Shown here: in pieces, positions 38,201-44,474 of the stretch
Position numbering within the stretch: position 1 is the first letter of the stretch
Layout: each line of letters starts with the position of its first letter
Source: Dichetophora obliterata
Lineage: Eukaryota > Arthropoda > Insecta > Diptera > Sciomyzidae
Direction: 5' to 3'
DNA: 64,000 nucleotides
Assembly: GCA_963920525.1 (NCBI GenBank)
Contig: OY986437.1
Span: 91,910,213-91,974,212, forward strand
Translations under genes and position numbers: made by a program
Notes under the pieces: generated by a model
The model's database searches: none
What the model was told of the DNA's origin: nothing
Seen by the model: only the letters and a program-made list of their open reading frames with translations

Positions 38201-41200
38201 ATTATTTGAATGAAATATATTTACAAACAGCGGAAGTAATTGCATCGAAAGGCAAAAATTTTTTATTTAGACTGAACCAACCAAGGAAAGATGGGTAATA
38301 GTTCGTTTTATGGGTAAATAGATGGAGTAGTGTCGGTAAAAGCATGTTTTAAATGTGCACAGCTCAAGACTAGCGGGAAACACGTTCGCGGAAAGACTAT
38401 TCCACAACTTTACCGTGCGAATAAGAAACTAATTATCTCGGTAATGTCAGGCTCTGTTGGTCATCGAGGCAATGGTGAAGTGGTGGACTTGCCATGTATC
38501 AGGCCATGTATCAGGCCATGTATCTCCCTTGAACACTTCCCATGGTAGTACCTTTACAGAAGGCTGAGTCCACCTACATTACGTCGATGCCCAAGAGAGT
38601 TGAGAGACTTTCATCCCCAATCAAATATATCGCACGACGTTAAATTTAACCCAGAAACTCCAAATAAATTCCAAAACCCCCGCCCAAATGTGTGAAAACC
38701 ATGTCGTTTTTTTTATTCTTAGTTAACGATATTTTATGAAAAAGTCGTTGTACTATGGTATAACTAGAGAAGGTAGATGCATTTCTTGGAGACAGACTGC
38801 CGAAACTGTCAAAACGAAGTTGACAGTTCTTAAAAAATCTGAAACCGATAAGAGAGCAAAAATTGGCCGCATTCAGCGGAGTCAACTGTTGTAAACTGTT
38901 ATAGTGGCGATACCTTAGTGAGCGATTTTTTTATCTGAATGTGTTGTTACTCTTATCGTTATAAAAATTTAAAATTATTTAATTTAAGTATGTAAATAAT
39001 CTAATTTGCAAAGGTTTTTCACTCAAATTTGCTGCATTCTTTCTGTGTTTATTAATTTAACAGCGTCAGTAGCAGCATCTTGTAGTTGAACACTCAAAAA
39101 TTGTGTTCATGTAGCATAGATTTTTTCACTCGATAAAATGGCGTCCGCTACCTGATCAGTTTTAATAAGCGCTCCCATAATTGTTCCATTCATCGAATTT
39201 TAACACAACAGTCAGTTACCAACTGTTGACTCCGCTGAATGCGGCCATTGATTACCTTTTGTTCTCATTCGCAAAAAACTGACTGACAATTTTGGTCTCG
39301 GGAAAGAGAAGGCAGTACGAAATGAATTTGCCTTCTCTGGTTATTCCATGCATTGTAATCAAAACTTGTACAATTTTGAAGATATGTTAATGTTTTTGGT
39401 ATCAAAATCAAGACAATTTTTTAAAATTAAATAGGCGAAAAACAGTGGTAAAAAGTCTAACAATACCAAAATTAACGTTACTGGAAAAAGGTCAGAAAGG
39501 CGTGGTAAAAAATATGTATGTAACAATTTAATCTAGGTTGCACAAAATATGCATACCTAAATTTGGACGAAATACGTCGAGCAGTTTAGTTTTGTATTAA
39601 AGCCAACAAAACAAACAAGCAGAAAACATCAGTTGAAATTCAAAAATTCTATTTGAAATTTAGAAAAGATCAATTGAAATTTCAAAATTTCGTTAAAAAT
39701 TTTAGGGGGAATCCTAAGTAAAATTTTGAAAAAATCGAAAAAAATTTTTTCGTTTAAAAGTTGCTTTAGGATCTTAAAAATAATATATCAAGAGATAGAT
39801 TCCGGCAAATGTGTCTAAATGCCCAAATGTTTCATTCTGCGATAAGAGGAACATTAAAATATTATACAAATTTTTAGAATTTAAAACATGAAACGCGTTT
39901 TTATTGAAACCACTTTTTTTAAAATCGGCCGGACACGTAACTCGAGCAAATGAAATGAATTTGAAATTTGGACAGTATATTAAAAATACCTTTGTCTATC
40001 ATCAGTTTCTATACATCAACAGCTATCGACATACGTACTATTTTTTGAAGTGAAAACTTCTTATATCTTTGGCTTGCGTTATCATTGCAGCGAATAGCTT
40101 TCGTCATCAAGGCAGAAAGTAGCTTTCCTTATCAGGGCAGCGAGTAGCTTTCGTCATCAAAACACCGAGTAGCATTCGTCATCAATACAGAAAGAGAGAA
40201 GCTTTCGTCAATAAGCTTGACACTGATTCGGATTGGATTTATTTCAGTGCTTATCAAACTGTTACTCCAGTGACTTTTCAACTGTTGGTTGTAGTGACTC
40301 TCAAACAGTTGGACTTTTCACTTTGTGAAGGTTGTCACGGTCTAATTGACGCACTTACGTTTCTGAATTGTGTAGGGTTCATATTGTAGTGATATGTGGT
40401 GCTTGCCAAAGTGAGTAGCACAGGGTGAGTTCAATATGCCACCTTATAAAGGCAACCCCGGCAATTGTCTAGGCAAGGCTGTTCCTGCTTCAGGAAAACC
40501 TTTAATTGGTATTGGTATGGATGTAAAAGGGCCCAACTAAGTGTTAGTTGATAGTTAATGTGAGCCCGGGTTTCGTCCAGGAGTGGGAGAATCCATTCGT
40601 ACGAGCCCAAAAGTAGGAGGTGGTGGTGTGGGTGTTAGTGCTGGTAATTTTCCAGCACAGGGAGCCCCTTAAAGGAAATTTAGTGGTGGTTAGGAGCCTA
40701 TGGAAGTAGAACGTCGAAATTCAAAGGTCCTAATGCTGGATAAGTCTAATATTTAGGTTGGAAAGGGAAAGGCTGTAAAAGGAGTTCGAGGATTGGTCTG
40801 GTCTAACGCTGGTGATTTAATGGTAGATAAGACCATAAAAGCAAAAGACAATGTGAAATCTTCGTCGAAGCTTCCAGAACCGGCGGAAAGGGCTGTGAAT
40901 AAGGAAGGTTAGAAATCGGTGGTTTCTGGCATGAATAATGTCAGAAAAATTAAATTAGTTTCGGGTGACCTATATTTAGTAGCACTCGAATGTGGAATGA
41001 GAGGTGGGTATTACCAGGCGTTTACTTTGGTTGCTAGCCGCTATGAAGGAAAGGAGCGTCTGAATGAACGTCTTGAGCTATTTCAGGCAATAAAATATAG
41101 TTCGTCTCCTATTGTAGGCGTTCAGAGTAGCGCATTGGCGACCGCTCTTCCGGTACCCAGAAGCTGTCTACCTGTGTCTTTGCCAACCGCAAGGCCGGTT

Positions 41201-44200
41201 GAGATATTGTCCTCAGTTATGCACCGCAAGATAGCAGGTGCAAAATCAAAGAAGGTTGTTGACGCGGTGGTTAAGGAGGTTGGCCCCACTCTTGGAGTAA
41301 CATGATGAGGCTAAATGCAAAAATGTATTACATTGCCGAAATTGCGAGGCATTTATTTTCATCGATGGATTTATTGTCATCGATAGAAGCATAATTGAGT
41401 GTCAGAATTCTAGACATTAATGAGCATAAAAATTATGCAATTAAATTTTCAGGGAGCATATACAGTCATGTGTTACCAGTTATTGTTAGAAAATGGTGCT
41501 AGTTTTGCACTGAGTCAGGAGCCATATGCAACCCAAGGTTGTGTTAGAGGCTTCCCTCATTTTAGAGTAAACTCTGTCGTTCTTTTGTGTTAGACCTTTC
41601 TAGCAAGCGCTGGGGTGAAGATATCTACTAAAACTACACTTTTTTGTGCTCCCTGTATTTTATTTGTATATGTAGTTAGGTATAATTATATAAAAAAAAA
41701 CACTTTCCTAATATAAAATATTTTTAAAGAAATAATCAGGGAAGTAGGTGAAATATAAAAAAATTCCAATTCGCATGAAATTTGTGTATAGCAGTAAGGC
41801 AGGTGGTCCAAGGCAGGACAATGTCTGCCCGGGAATACTAGTTTTTCATATATAGACATTCACTTTGGTCGGCAGTCCCCTCACTGTTATATTTTTTTTG
41901 TATTGCTTACTTTTTTTTATCAACAATTTTGTGACTTTTTTTTAAAAAAATTGTAACTGTTTCGTTCCATTACGAACCATTTCTACGTGTGTCGATAGCT
42001 GTTGATGTATAGAAACTGAAATATTTTCTATATTTTTCCAAATTTTGTTTTTTGTCCCAGATTAAAAATTAGGTACGTTAGGTATCCAGCCATGGACCCC
42101 TTCAAAAAATAGGTGACTTTAAACATATGTTGCACAGTCGCCATTTTTTATTGAAATTTTAAAGTTAAATTACATTTTGTGTATCAATACTTATATTATA
42201 TATCGTACTTTATACATTTTTTTATTGACTTTTTCATTGAGCCAAAAATATGCCTATTTTTCGTGAGTTACTTAGATTTTCCCCTTTAATAAGATCAATC
42301 GACATTCAAAAAAGATCAATTGAAATTCAGAACAGATCAATAAAAATTCAGAAGAGATCATTTGAGGATCAAAAAATTAATTGAAATTCAGAAATTCAAT
42401 TTTAAATTCAGAAAAGATCAATTAAAATGCCATTTGAAACTCTCAGTAGATCAATTTATATTTAGAAAACATCAGTTGAAATTTCGAAAAAAATACATTG
42501 GCATTAAAAAATTTATATTATATTTGCATTATAATCTAATCATTTATGACAATGGTAATGGTAATGAAAACAGTAATGGTTATGGCAGTGGTAATGGTTA
42601 TGGTAATGGCAATGGTACATTCTGTAACGAAAGTAACAGGAATTGATTATTTGAATAGCCTGTTGAAAGGGATTATTCCAATTCTGTTTGCCGCTTAGCT
42701 GACACAAATTCCTCTAAATTATATTATAGTTTAGAACTTTCGACTTCAAACAGTGCTGGATATAGAGAAAAATCCAATTTTAATATTCTTTCAATATTTT
42801 ATCAGTTTTTCTCAACTTGAACAGTTTCAATTGACCTTAAACATAACAGCGATTTCACATAGAAAATTCAGCATTTCCGAACGATTTGTTTAGAATTTAT
42901 CACGTGAGCCAGTAATATTCTAAAGATCTGATTATTCATCAAATTTAGTTAAAAGAGAACTATTTATGACTTCTTCTCTTTACAAATGCTGTGAAATCTT
43001 TATTAATTAACCAATTTTATTCATCGGTAGCATTTAATAATGTAAAAAAAATTACTAGTCTATAAAAAAAGTGTTGGAAATCATTTGAGTTGAAAAAATT
43101 GGCGTAATAGTAAAAAATTGTAACAATGAAATTTGGTTAACTGCCAGCTCAAGTCGGAAGTTTGAAACAATCTATTTTGTATTATATCAACCTGATATTT
43201 TAAAAATATGTTCCGTTAAAAGTCAACATTTTTTTCATAAAAACGAGACCCGCCTGAGCTAATATTGGTTTCTTTAGTATCATAATAAAAAATCCGATGA
43301 AATTAAATTTTATGTTGGTTTTTTATTTTTTGCATTTTTATGACTTTAAACCTAGCCCTATCATTAATTTGCCTTAGATTTCATTGAAATTTAAAATAGT
43401 CTTTAAATTGCACAGCCAATCATTTTGGCACCTGTTTATGTTCCATGCCGATAAACAATTATTGGGACACTCATTCCTCTTAATGGCTAACAGCTGCAGT
43501 GCTACAATTAATTTGAATTAAGCCAACATGGAAAACACACACATACATTATGCTTACGCACAAATCAATCACGACCAAAACGCAGCTCAACAGCCAGTGG
43601 GCACGTTGTAAGGGAAGCCATTCTATGAGGGAAGCGTTTTATAGAAATTAATTGTAAACGGCATCTTGTATCATAGCCGAAACAGAAGCAATAAATCGAG
43701 TCGGCTTAAAATTCATATCTTAAACCCATTCAATCGGTCTTTGGCTGATGAAACTTATATAGGTGTGAGTTTGTTATTGTTACTCAGGTCGAATCAATTT
43801 ATATTAATTACGAAATATATTTTGTTTGAATCCTTATGCTTATGTCTTTCCCACTCTCATCTCTCGTCTCTTCTCTTACTCTATCTATTTCAACCCTCTA
43901 ACAGACAGCGGCGTGCATGGTGGTCTGGTTGTGCTTGAACCATCCTTCTCCGGTGATACAATGGCGACCGCTCTTGGCATCCCACCATCGAAGAATATCA
44001 TTCGCCGTCACTTGGCCACCGAATTTGATGCGTTGATTTTGCCTGCAAGGTAAGTTGAATCAACATCTATTGCATACACGTTCATACAAACACAACAAAA
44101 CACACAAAAACATAATTATATTTAGAACCTCGCATTACCATCGAAACCGACACATAGTAAACAGTTGGAGGTCCTTACAAAGTGCAGATAATTTCAGTGT

Positions 44201-44234
44201 TTGGTCAGCAGTTTTAATCCAGTATGTGTATTAA
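11003..44234 (+). CDS. KAZRN: Kazrin-like scaffold protein, whole gene (8 coding exons, 781 codons plus stop)
   Basis: Coding join: 11003-11264, 17018-17938, 23106-23166, 30368-30558, 30637-31131, 31196-31357, 43905-44049, 44126-44234. The exons sum to 2346 nt and every junction keeps phase with GT-AG borders. Layout: Thr/Ala/Ser-rich N-terminus (1-87); coiled coil (about 88-245) with LRDFIRNFQER, the Kazrin coiled-coil signature; Ser/Gly-rich linker; GSISRVFARSRNK basic motif (exon 4); SAM1 about 507-575, SAM2 about 587-660, SAM3 about 671-742. The SAM region follows vertebrate Kazrin closely (ENVKSGKVLL, HRKKLRLAIE, ILRRHLA-type end). Vertebrate Kazrin is a cytoplasmic adaptor linked to periplakin/desmosomes, ARVCF-catenin and spectrin, microtubules, and dynactin-dependent endosome recycling; a similar scaffold role here is inference. 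SAM triplets also occur in liprins, but the exon 2 and exon 4 motifs point to Kazrin. Identity is firm; the start codon and last exon are less so. Confidence 0.93.
11265..12041. other. Kazrin intron 1, proximal part
   Basis: AT-rich intronic DNA. I see nothing but low-complexity sequence up to the mariner insertion. Confidence 0.4.
12044..13330 (-). mobile_element. Full-length mariner element, 1287 bp
   Basis: The inverted ends read TTGGGGGTTGGAATTAATTT and, complemented, TTGGGGGTTGGAATTAGTTT, followed by TAAAGGTTTT. TA lies on both outer sides (12042-43 and 13331-32), the expected target duplication. Length and layout match Mos1-type mariner. The near-identical ends and nearly intact gene mean it is young compared with the other insertions here. 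Confidence 0.95.
12119..13162 (-). pseudogene. mariner transposase with a single nonsense codon
   Basis: The frame runs 310 codons from ATG (13162) to a TAG at 12230-12232, then stays open another 36 codons to TAA at 12119-12121, giving 347 codons in all; Mos1 is 345. The N-terminal helix-turn-helix has CEYWFRRFKSGDFD, followed by WVPYQL. The DD34D triad is intact: TVDEKW, FQHDNARPH, YSPDIAPSDYHLF. The stop falls where Mos1-type proteins have Trp (KKWLDEW), so one TGG to TAG change explains it. The truncated product would lack its conserved C-terminal segment (RRGIHMLPERWENVVANDGQ). Confidence 0.95.
13335..13722 (+). pseudogene. Non-LTR retrotransposon ORF2 C-terminal remnant
   Basis: Fragments read IRARRNAETSRFFMHEPNI, then from 13504 QAHSFTIAFMPNRTS and SRTVKLWKSLPASVFSVSFE to FKTNLHRNYSIF and a stop. 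R-x-x-x-LW-x-SLP..V....L..FK..L is the usual end of LINE ORF2 proteins. At least one frameshift is needed. It is directly next to the right end of the mariner. A second copy of the same family lies on the minus strand at 38340-38510. Confidence 0.72.
13902..13970. repeat. Cluster of TATCGATA/ATCGATAG palindromes
   Basis: TATCGATA occurs at 13923-13930 and 13949-13956, with ATCGATAG at 13902-13909 and 13962-13969. TATCGATA is the DREF/BEAF-32 site of Drosophila. Regulatory use here is inference; the array could equally be the end of a decayed element. Confidence 0.6.
13980..17017. other. Kazrin intron 1, distal part
   Basis: AT-rich intronic sequence with poly-T runs near 14990 and 16060. The short ORFs have no recognisable domain. 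TGAGTCATT-containing repeats occur near 16030 and 16310. Confidence 0.4.
17018..17938 (+). CDS. KAZRN: Kazrin coding exon 2 (coiled coil)
   Basis: Acceptor TTTTTTCAG ends at 17017; donor CAAT|GTAAGT starts at 17939. It encodes residues 88-394, starting ESPTKLRQENERLSAELLRL. Heptad-rich Leu/Glu/Arg/Gln helices run to about residue 245 and include LRDFIRNFQERVRESE, matching the Kazrin coiled coil. A Ser/Gly-rich linker follows, with SDQESLLSFAPLTPPSA and several acidic-Ser clusters. GC content and codon use are clearly higher than in the flanking introns, which marks it as coding. A 2.7 kb hexamer array begins about 230 nt after the donor. Confidence 0.95.
18057..18115. repeat. Short left arm of hexamer-core composite repeat
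   Basis: TTGTAATTCAGAAAAACTCA and TTTAGAAAAGATCAATTTAA are diverged units of the GATCAATTGAAATTCAGAAAA type. The longer left arms at 42289 and 46260 have the same orientation. Confidence 0.5.
18165..20870 (+). repeat. 2.7 kb hexanucleotide array, TTATGG and TTATAG blocks
   Basis: Almost pure period-6 repeat in Kazrin intron 2. Blocks alternate sharply: TTATGG to about 18360, TTATAG to 18925, mixed GG/TGTGG to 19020, TTATAG to 19579, TTATGG with CGTTAT to 19698, TTATAG to 19800, then mostly TTATGG to the end, with single-base variants shared between neighbours. The plus strand is nearly free of C. Because 6 is a multiple of 3, several frames stay open for about 900 codons; these are not genes. 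Confidence 0.97.
20871..21175 (+). repeat. Heptanucleotide TAATGGG array
   Basis: The hexamer array passes into about 200 bp of GGGTAAT/TAATGGG with variants TAATTGG and CAATGGG, then returns briefly to GGTTAT/GGTAAT before ending near 21175. Confidence 0.9.
21180..22110. repeat. Right arm: degenerate AATTTCAATTGATCTTTTCTG units
   Basis: About 930 bp of diverged units of roughly 21-24 bp centred on TCTGAATTTCAATTGATCTT and TCTGAATTTCAAATGGAATT. This is the complement of the left-arm units, so the arms are inverted around the hexamer core. No coding. Confidence 0.8.
22115..23105. other. Kazrin intron 2, distal part
   Basis: AT-rich intronic DNA. The 81-codon ORF at 22174 has no recognisable domain. 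A T-rich tract (23060-23095) leads into the exon 3 acceptor. Confidence 0.4.
23106..23166 (+). CDS. KAZRN: Kazrin coding exon 3 (61 nt microexon)
   Basis: The acceptor TTCTCATGCAG ends at 23105 after a T-rich tract, and a perfect donor TTCAAG|GTAAGT follows at 23167. Joining the phase-1 end of exon 2 gives Phe, then GTPKERSPTLSPLNSAAYS, and a phase-2 end that completes Arg with exon 4. The peptide is Ser/Pro-rich linker and would suit phosphorylation (two SP sites), which is inference. Support rests on matching phases on both sides and strong splice sites, because the exon is too short for homology. Confidence 0.82.
23167..23946. other. Kazrin intron 3, proximal part
   Basis: AT-rich intronic DNA in which I recognise no gene or repeat. 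Confidence 0.35.
23947..24862 (+). pseudogene. Decayed irritans-type (Himar-like) mariner transposase
   Basis: It starts MEKSDFRVLIKHYVL, as Himar1-group proteins do. Later frames give RCGRTSTNDAERSSCPKEVV with VDKIHEMILED, then KQWTSAGAPKKAKVNLSANK, and at the end RSNEEVITETSSYLDKTYN and CIDLKGDYVEK before TAA. Several frameshifts and stops, and loss of most of the catalytic middle, make it dead. Terminal repeats are not evident. It is much older than the mariner at 12044. Confidence 0.85.
25725..25985. mobile_element. 261-bp MITE nested in the larger element, TAA duplication
   Basis: Inverted ends of about 75 bp start CAGCCCTATTCTGGCAAATT, and TAA lies on both sides (25722-24, 25986-88). 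A 3-bp TWA duplication is typical of PIF/Harbinger. No ORF. Confidence 0.85.
26046..26288 (+). pseudogene. Transposon-borne ORF remnant
   Basis: Eighty codons include KPQLPTKRDVKQYLLFLK and RLWQRANIPIVEVISISKKI. I associate an LPTKRDV..(x)..ANIP pattern with proteins carried by insect repeats, but I cannot name the family. In-frame stops follow, and coding-like pieces continue to about 26640. It lies within the 25061-27542 element and is probably decayed element protein. Confidence 0.45.
27551..28318. other. AT-rich intronic DNA
   Basis: No gene seen between the two transposons. It includes a CCCGGGATTGAA remnant at about 28108, like the CCCGGGAT sequences near 408 and 2420. Confidence 0.35.
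28319..29861. mobile_element. Foldback element with about 350-bp arms, broken by a LINE
   Basis: Left arm 28319-28437 plus 28991-29220 is the inverted partner of about 29500-29861. The ends share AATATACAGGGTGTC and the inner parts GAAGATGAAATCAATCCGTTG. The left arm is interrupted by the LINE at 28438-28990, while the right arm is continuous at the matching point (GTTACAGGGTGTTTCATGAC when complemented). The loop is about 280 bp and has no gene. Confidence 0.85.
28438..28990 (+). mobile_element. 5'-truncated Jockey-like non-LTR insertion
   Basis: Plus-strand frames give MRQIWPKLNPKRSKELIS, RRDHISTMVGILTGHCLTG and CKSCRDEEEEESIVHFLC with CPAL. This is the C-terminal Cys/His region after RNase H in Jockey-group ORF2, with in-frame stops. 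The 3' end reads CACACTAACCTAACCTA, a short (CTAAC)n-type tail. It is 5' truncated as usual for LINEs and sits in the left arm of the foldback. Confidence 0.8.
29862..30367. other. Kazrin intron 3, distal end
   Basis: AT-rich intronic DNA ending at the exon 4 acceptor. Nothing else seen. Confidence 0.4.
30368..30558 (+). CDS. KAZRN: Kazrin coding exon 4 (conserved SISRVFAR linker)
   Basis: Acceptor CATTCTTTAG ends at 30367; donor GAGAAT|GTAAGC. It encodes RSVEQLGSPVDPEG through GTWGSISRVFARSRNKNKAL and ADAAGE. The GSISRVFAR block matches the basic motif that precedes the SAM domains in vertebrate Kazrin and is the best single discriminator from liprins. It is separated from exon 5 by a 78-nt intron. 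Confidence 0.93.
30637..31131 (+). CDS. KAZRN: Kazrin coding exon 5 (SAM1 and most of SAM2)
   Basis: Acceptor ATATCTTAAG ends at 30636; donor CATG|GTGAGT starts at 31132. Residues 479-643 hold an acidic/aromatic lead-in (YADYSWSSLTEEGYAEKLRL), SAM1 from MERWRAPQVLAWLEV to KKLRLAIEEQR, and most of SAM2 from GHTWVATEWLPDIGLPQY to KFHQASIVHG. Codon use is GC-rich at third positions. Conservation is the highest in the gene. Confidence 0.96.
31196..31357 (+). CDS. KAZRN: Kazrin coding exon 6 (end of SAM2, first half of SAM3)
   Basis: It follows a 64-nt intron with acceptor CTTTTTTTACAG. It encodes GIHVLRIVKYDRQTLAMRRV, then DPIVWTNQRFIRWARSIDLG and EYADNLK. It ends at TTAAAGG|GTAGGT (31358), a weaker donor than the others. 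The ending phase pairs with exon 7 across 12.5 kb to make Asp, continuing SAM3 (DSGVHGGLVVLEP). Confidence 0.93.
31358..32000. other. Kazrin intron 6, proximal part
   Basis: No second gene. GGGCGATTCATTTAAAGGTA at about 31438 resembles the end of exon 6 including the donor and may be a small diverged duplication. Confidence 0.3.
32113..32209 (+). pseudogene. Transposase N-terminal stub
   Basis: It reads MEQYTPRERSKIVEIYIQQN then KSIVKTQLNER and a stop. This is the first helix of the DNA-binding domain; the rest of that domain was removed by the deletion that brings it next to the catalytic ORF at 32198 in a different frame. Confidence 0.75.
32198..32815 (+). CDS. Transposase catalytic region, DD41D type (partial, intact frame)
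   Basis: 205 codons without a stop. The first catalytic Asp is in MSDEAHFQL, the second in FQQDGAPPHTS and the third in SPDLTPPDFFLWGY. The spacing from the second Asp to the last is 41 residues, which defines the DD41D group (rosa/VISITOR-like relatives, first noted in Ceratitis). The DNA-binding half is absent, so it cannot work alone. An unbroken catalytic frame in a deleted copy suggests a recent deletion. Confidence 0.85.
   Translation: MSDEAHFQLNGTVNKQNCRIYATENPQEIQEVPLHDAKVTVWCGVCAKMLIGPFFFEDDNGHRLTVNQERYRDMINNFFMPIVRRKRIRHYWFQQDGAPPHTSRTTIDFLKQLFPGRLMSKNGDFDWPPRSPDLTPPDFFLWGYLKSKVYVNKPKTLEELKTNIRQEISAIPIEMLKKTMENAAKRAQYVVEANGDHLRDIIFNK
32932..33420. other. AT-rich intronic DNA
   Basis: Contains the small palindrome CAGGTGCCGCACCTG at 33246-33260. 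No gene. Confidence 0.4.
33420..33605. mobile_element. Diverged copy of the 382-bp MITE family
   Basis: GCATTCAGCGGAGCCAAC near 33424 and CACTAAGGTATCGCTACCAT near 33550 match parts of the element at 38865-39246 (GCATTCAGCGGAGTCAAC; complement of ATGGTAGCGATACC-like). The arrangement is rearranged or truncated. Confidence 0.6.
34089..34401. mobile_element. Hairpin (foldback) MITE with about 115-bp arms
   Basis: GACATGCTCGCCTCCATACC at 34089 pairs with its complement ending at 34401. Inner parts AACTGCCGTA(A/G)CAGCAATGC and GCATGCATCT also pair. The loop contains another copy of the arm sequence (GAACTGCCCTAGCAGCAATG), so it has three related modules. The arms are GC-richer than the surroundings. 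No ORF. Confidence 0.8.
34706..34780 (-). repeat. tRNA-like module (SINE or tRNA pseudogene)
   Basis: Minus strand has TAGCTCAGTTGGCTAGGG (A box) and GTGGGTTCAAATCCC (B box) in correct order, with spacing slightly longer than in a true tRNA. I cannot fold a convincing acceptor stem or anticodon arm, so it is more likely a tRNA-derived SINE head or a pseudogene. Confidence 0.5.
35438..35510 (-). repeat. Second tRNA-like module
   Basis: Minus strand reads GGTAGTCGAGTTGGCTAAAC (A-box like), then AGTGAGTTTGATCCCTGC (B-box like). Orientation matches the module 730 bp away, but the sequence differs, so they are related or both tRNA-derived. Confidence 0.45.
36375..36417 (+). repeat. AGTTAA microsatellite
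   Basis: About seven copies of AAGTTA/GTTAAA, followed by GTTATGAAGTT. It is a period-6 sequence, like the long arrays. Confidence 0.85.
36517..37066 (-). pseudogene. DDE-type transposase-like fragment
   Basis: The minus-strand frame reads EFAAKNPDKPIAEIHYQFDG, then TWHFSATAHGKGHIDGIGGT with VKRRV, to a C-terminal FITGKNIEYDEDNSF and TGA. FDG..FK and HGKG-x-x-DGIGG are conserved in a family of arthropod repeat-encoded proteins that I believe to be DDE transposases, but I cannot name the superfamily. The open frame spans about 180 codons; upstream it is broken. It lies between copies of a GTGACTTACACGACA 15-mer. Confidence 0.55.
37530..38335. other. AT-rich intronic DNA
   Basis: No gene or structured repeat recognised. 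Confidence 0.35.
38340..38510 (-). pseudogene. LINE ORF2 tail, same family as 13335-13722
   Basis: Minus strand gives HHFTIASMTNRA, then FLIRTVKLWNSLSANVFPAS and LELCTFKT. This closely parallels the copy at 13504 (AHSFTIAFMPNRTS, RTVKLWKSLPASVF, FELCKFKT). It is short and frame-shifted. Confidence 0.75.
38865..39246. mobile_element. 382-bp MITE with 27-bp perfect inverted ends
   Basis: GGCCGCATTCAGCGGAGTCA at 38865 continues as ACTGTTG and is exactly complementary to the right end at 39220-39246. No ORF. A diverged relative lies at 33420-33605. Confidence 0.88.
39637..39704. repeat. Hexamer-composite left arm, first part
   Basis: Units CAGTTGAAATTCAAAAATTC and GAAAAGATCAATTGAAATTT continue, after the 39705-42284 insertion, into the same kind of units at 42289. 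Confidence 0.7.
39705..42284. mobile_element. 2580-bp inserted element carrying an internal LINE piece
   Basis: The ends read GGGGGAATCCTAAGTAA and, complemented, GGGGAAAATCTAAGTAA. TTTA flanks both sides (39701-04, 42285-88). Further in, a 35-bp inverted repeat with one mismatch (CAGTTTCTATACATCAACAG..) lies at 40003-40037 and 41984-42018. Degenerate tandem units AGTAGCTTTCGTCATCAA occur at about 40085-40215. Removing it joins two halves of the composite-repeat arm, supporting insertion. Confidence 0.68.
40436..41600 (+). pseudogene. 5' portion of a non-LTR retrotransposon (ORF1 and ORF2 start)
   Basis: The ORF1-like region starts MPPYKGNPGNCLGKAV, is broken by stops, and includes an open 128-codon stretch at 40919-41305 (KIKLVSGDLYLVALECG..). 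A second start at 41420 gives MSIKIMQLNFQGAYTVMCYQ, LLLENGASFALSQEPYATQG and CVRGFPHFRVNSVV. This matches the N-terminal start of the endonuclease domain in R1/I-type ORF2 (QIN..R......L......N....L.QEPY). No RT follows. Keeping the 5' rather than the 3' end is unusual for a LINE. Confidence 0.65.
42289..42625 (+). repeat. Second hexamer-core composite repeat (short core)
   Basis: Left-arm units (AAGATCAATTGAAATTCAGA) run to about 42500, then ATTTATGACAATGGTAATGG and about 75 bp of GGTAAT/GGTTAT/GGCAAT to 42620. The head sequence resembles the start of the 18165 array (ATTTATGGTAACGGTTATGA). No right arm follows. Confidence 0.75.
42640..43900. other. Kazrin intron 6, distal end
   Basis: AT-rich intronic DNA with no recognised element, ending in a CT-rich polypyrimidine tract (about 43850-43900) before exon 7. 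Confidence 0.4.
43905..44049 (+). CDS. KAZRN: Kazrin coding exon 7 (second half of SAM3)
   Basis: A long CT-rich tract and acceptor CTCTAACAG precede the exon; the donor is GCAAG|GTAAGT at 44050. It encodes DSGVHGGLVVLEPSFSGDTM, ATALGIPPSKNIIRRHLATE and FDALILPAR, closely matching the end of vertebrate Kazrin SAM3. The 12.5 kb intron before it is filled with transposon insertions. Confidence 0.95.
44126..44234 (+). CDS. KAZRN: Kazrin coding exon 8, putative terminal exon
   Basis: A 76-nt intron ends in TATATTTAG. In the required phase the exon reads RTSHYHRNRHIVNSW, RSLQSADNFSVWSAV, LIQYVY and stops at TAA 44232-44234. A poly(A) signal lies at 44449-44454. A GTATGT at 44222-44227 could act as an alternative donor. 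Used that way, the 96-nt exon is symmetric (phase 2 in, phase 2 out) and could be skipped without a frame shift. The tail is divergent from vertebrates, so homology does not help. Confidence 0.62.
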
Positions 44235-44448
44235 TTTTCATTTCTCAACATTGGTGAACATTTAATACTTAACTCCTTTTGATCAGTCTCTAAACAGTCA
44301 TATTCATACAACTATTAATCAAAAGTCATATCCCTTAATCTTAAGTAGTTCCTTTAATTTTAAATCTTTATTTTGTATCTATTAGTTTTTATTAATTTTT
44401 ATACATTTTATATTATGCATTTGATTTATTTTCTGAGTTGCTTAGATA

Positions 44449-44454
44449 AATAAA
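44449..44454 (+). promoter_or_regulatory. AATAAA poly(A) signal, candidate Kazrin 3' end
   Basis: AATAAA sits in GATAAATAAAATATT about 215 nt after the exon 8 stop. A T-rich stretch follows. This is the first good signal downstream, although AATAAA is common in such AT-rich DNA. Confidence 0.45.
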
Positions 44455-44474
44455 ATATTATGTTGTTTCTTTAA

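Noticed and set aside
43666..44053. ORFs starting at 43666 and 43826 across exon 7
   Set aside because: They run through the CT-rich splice acceptor; only the part from 43905 in the Kazrin phase is coding.
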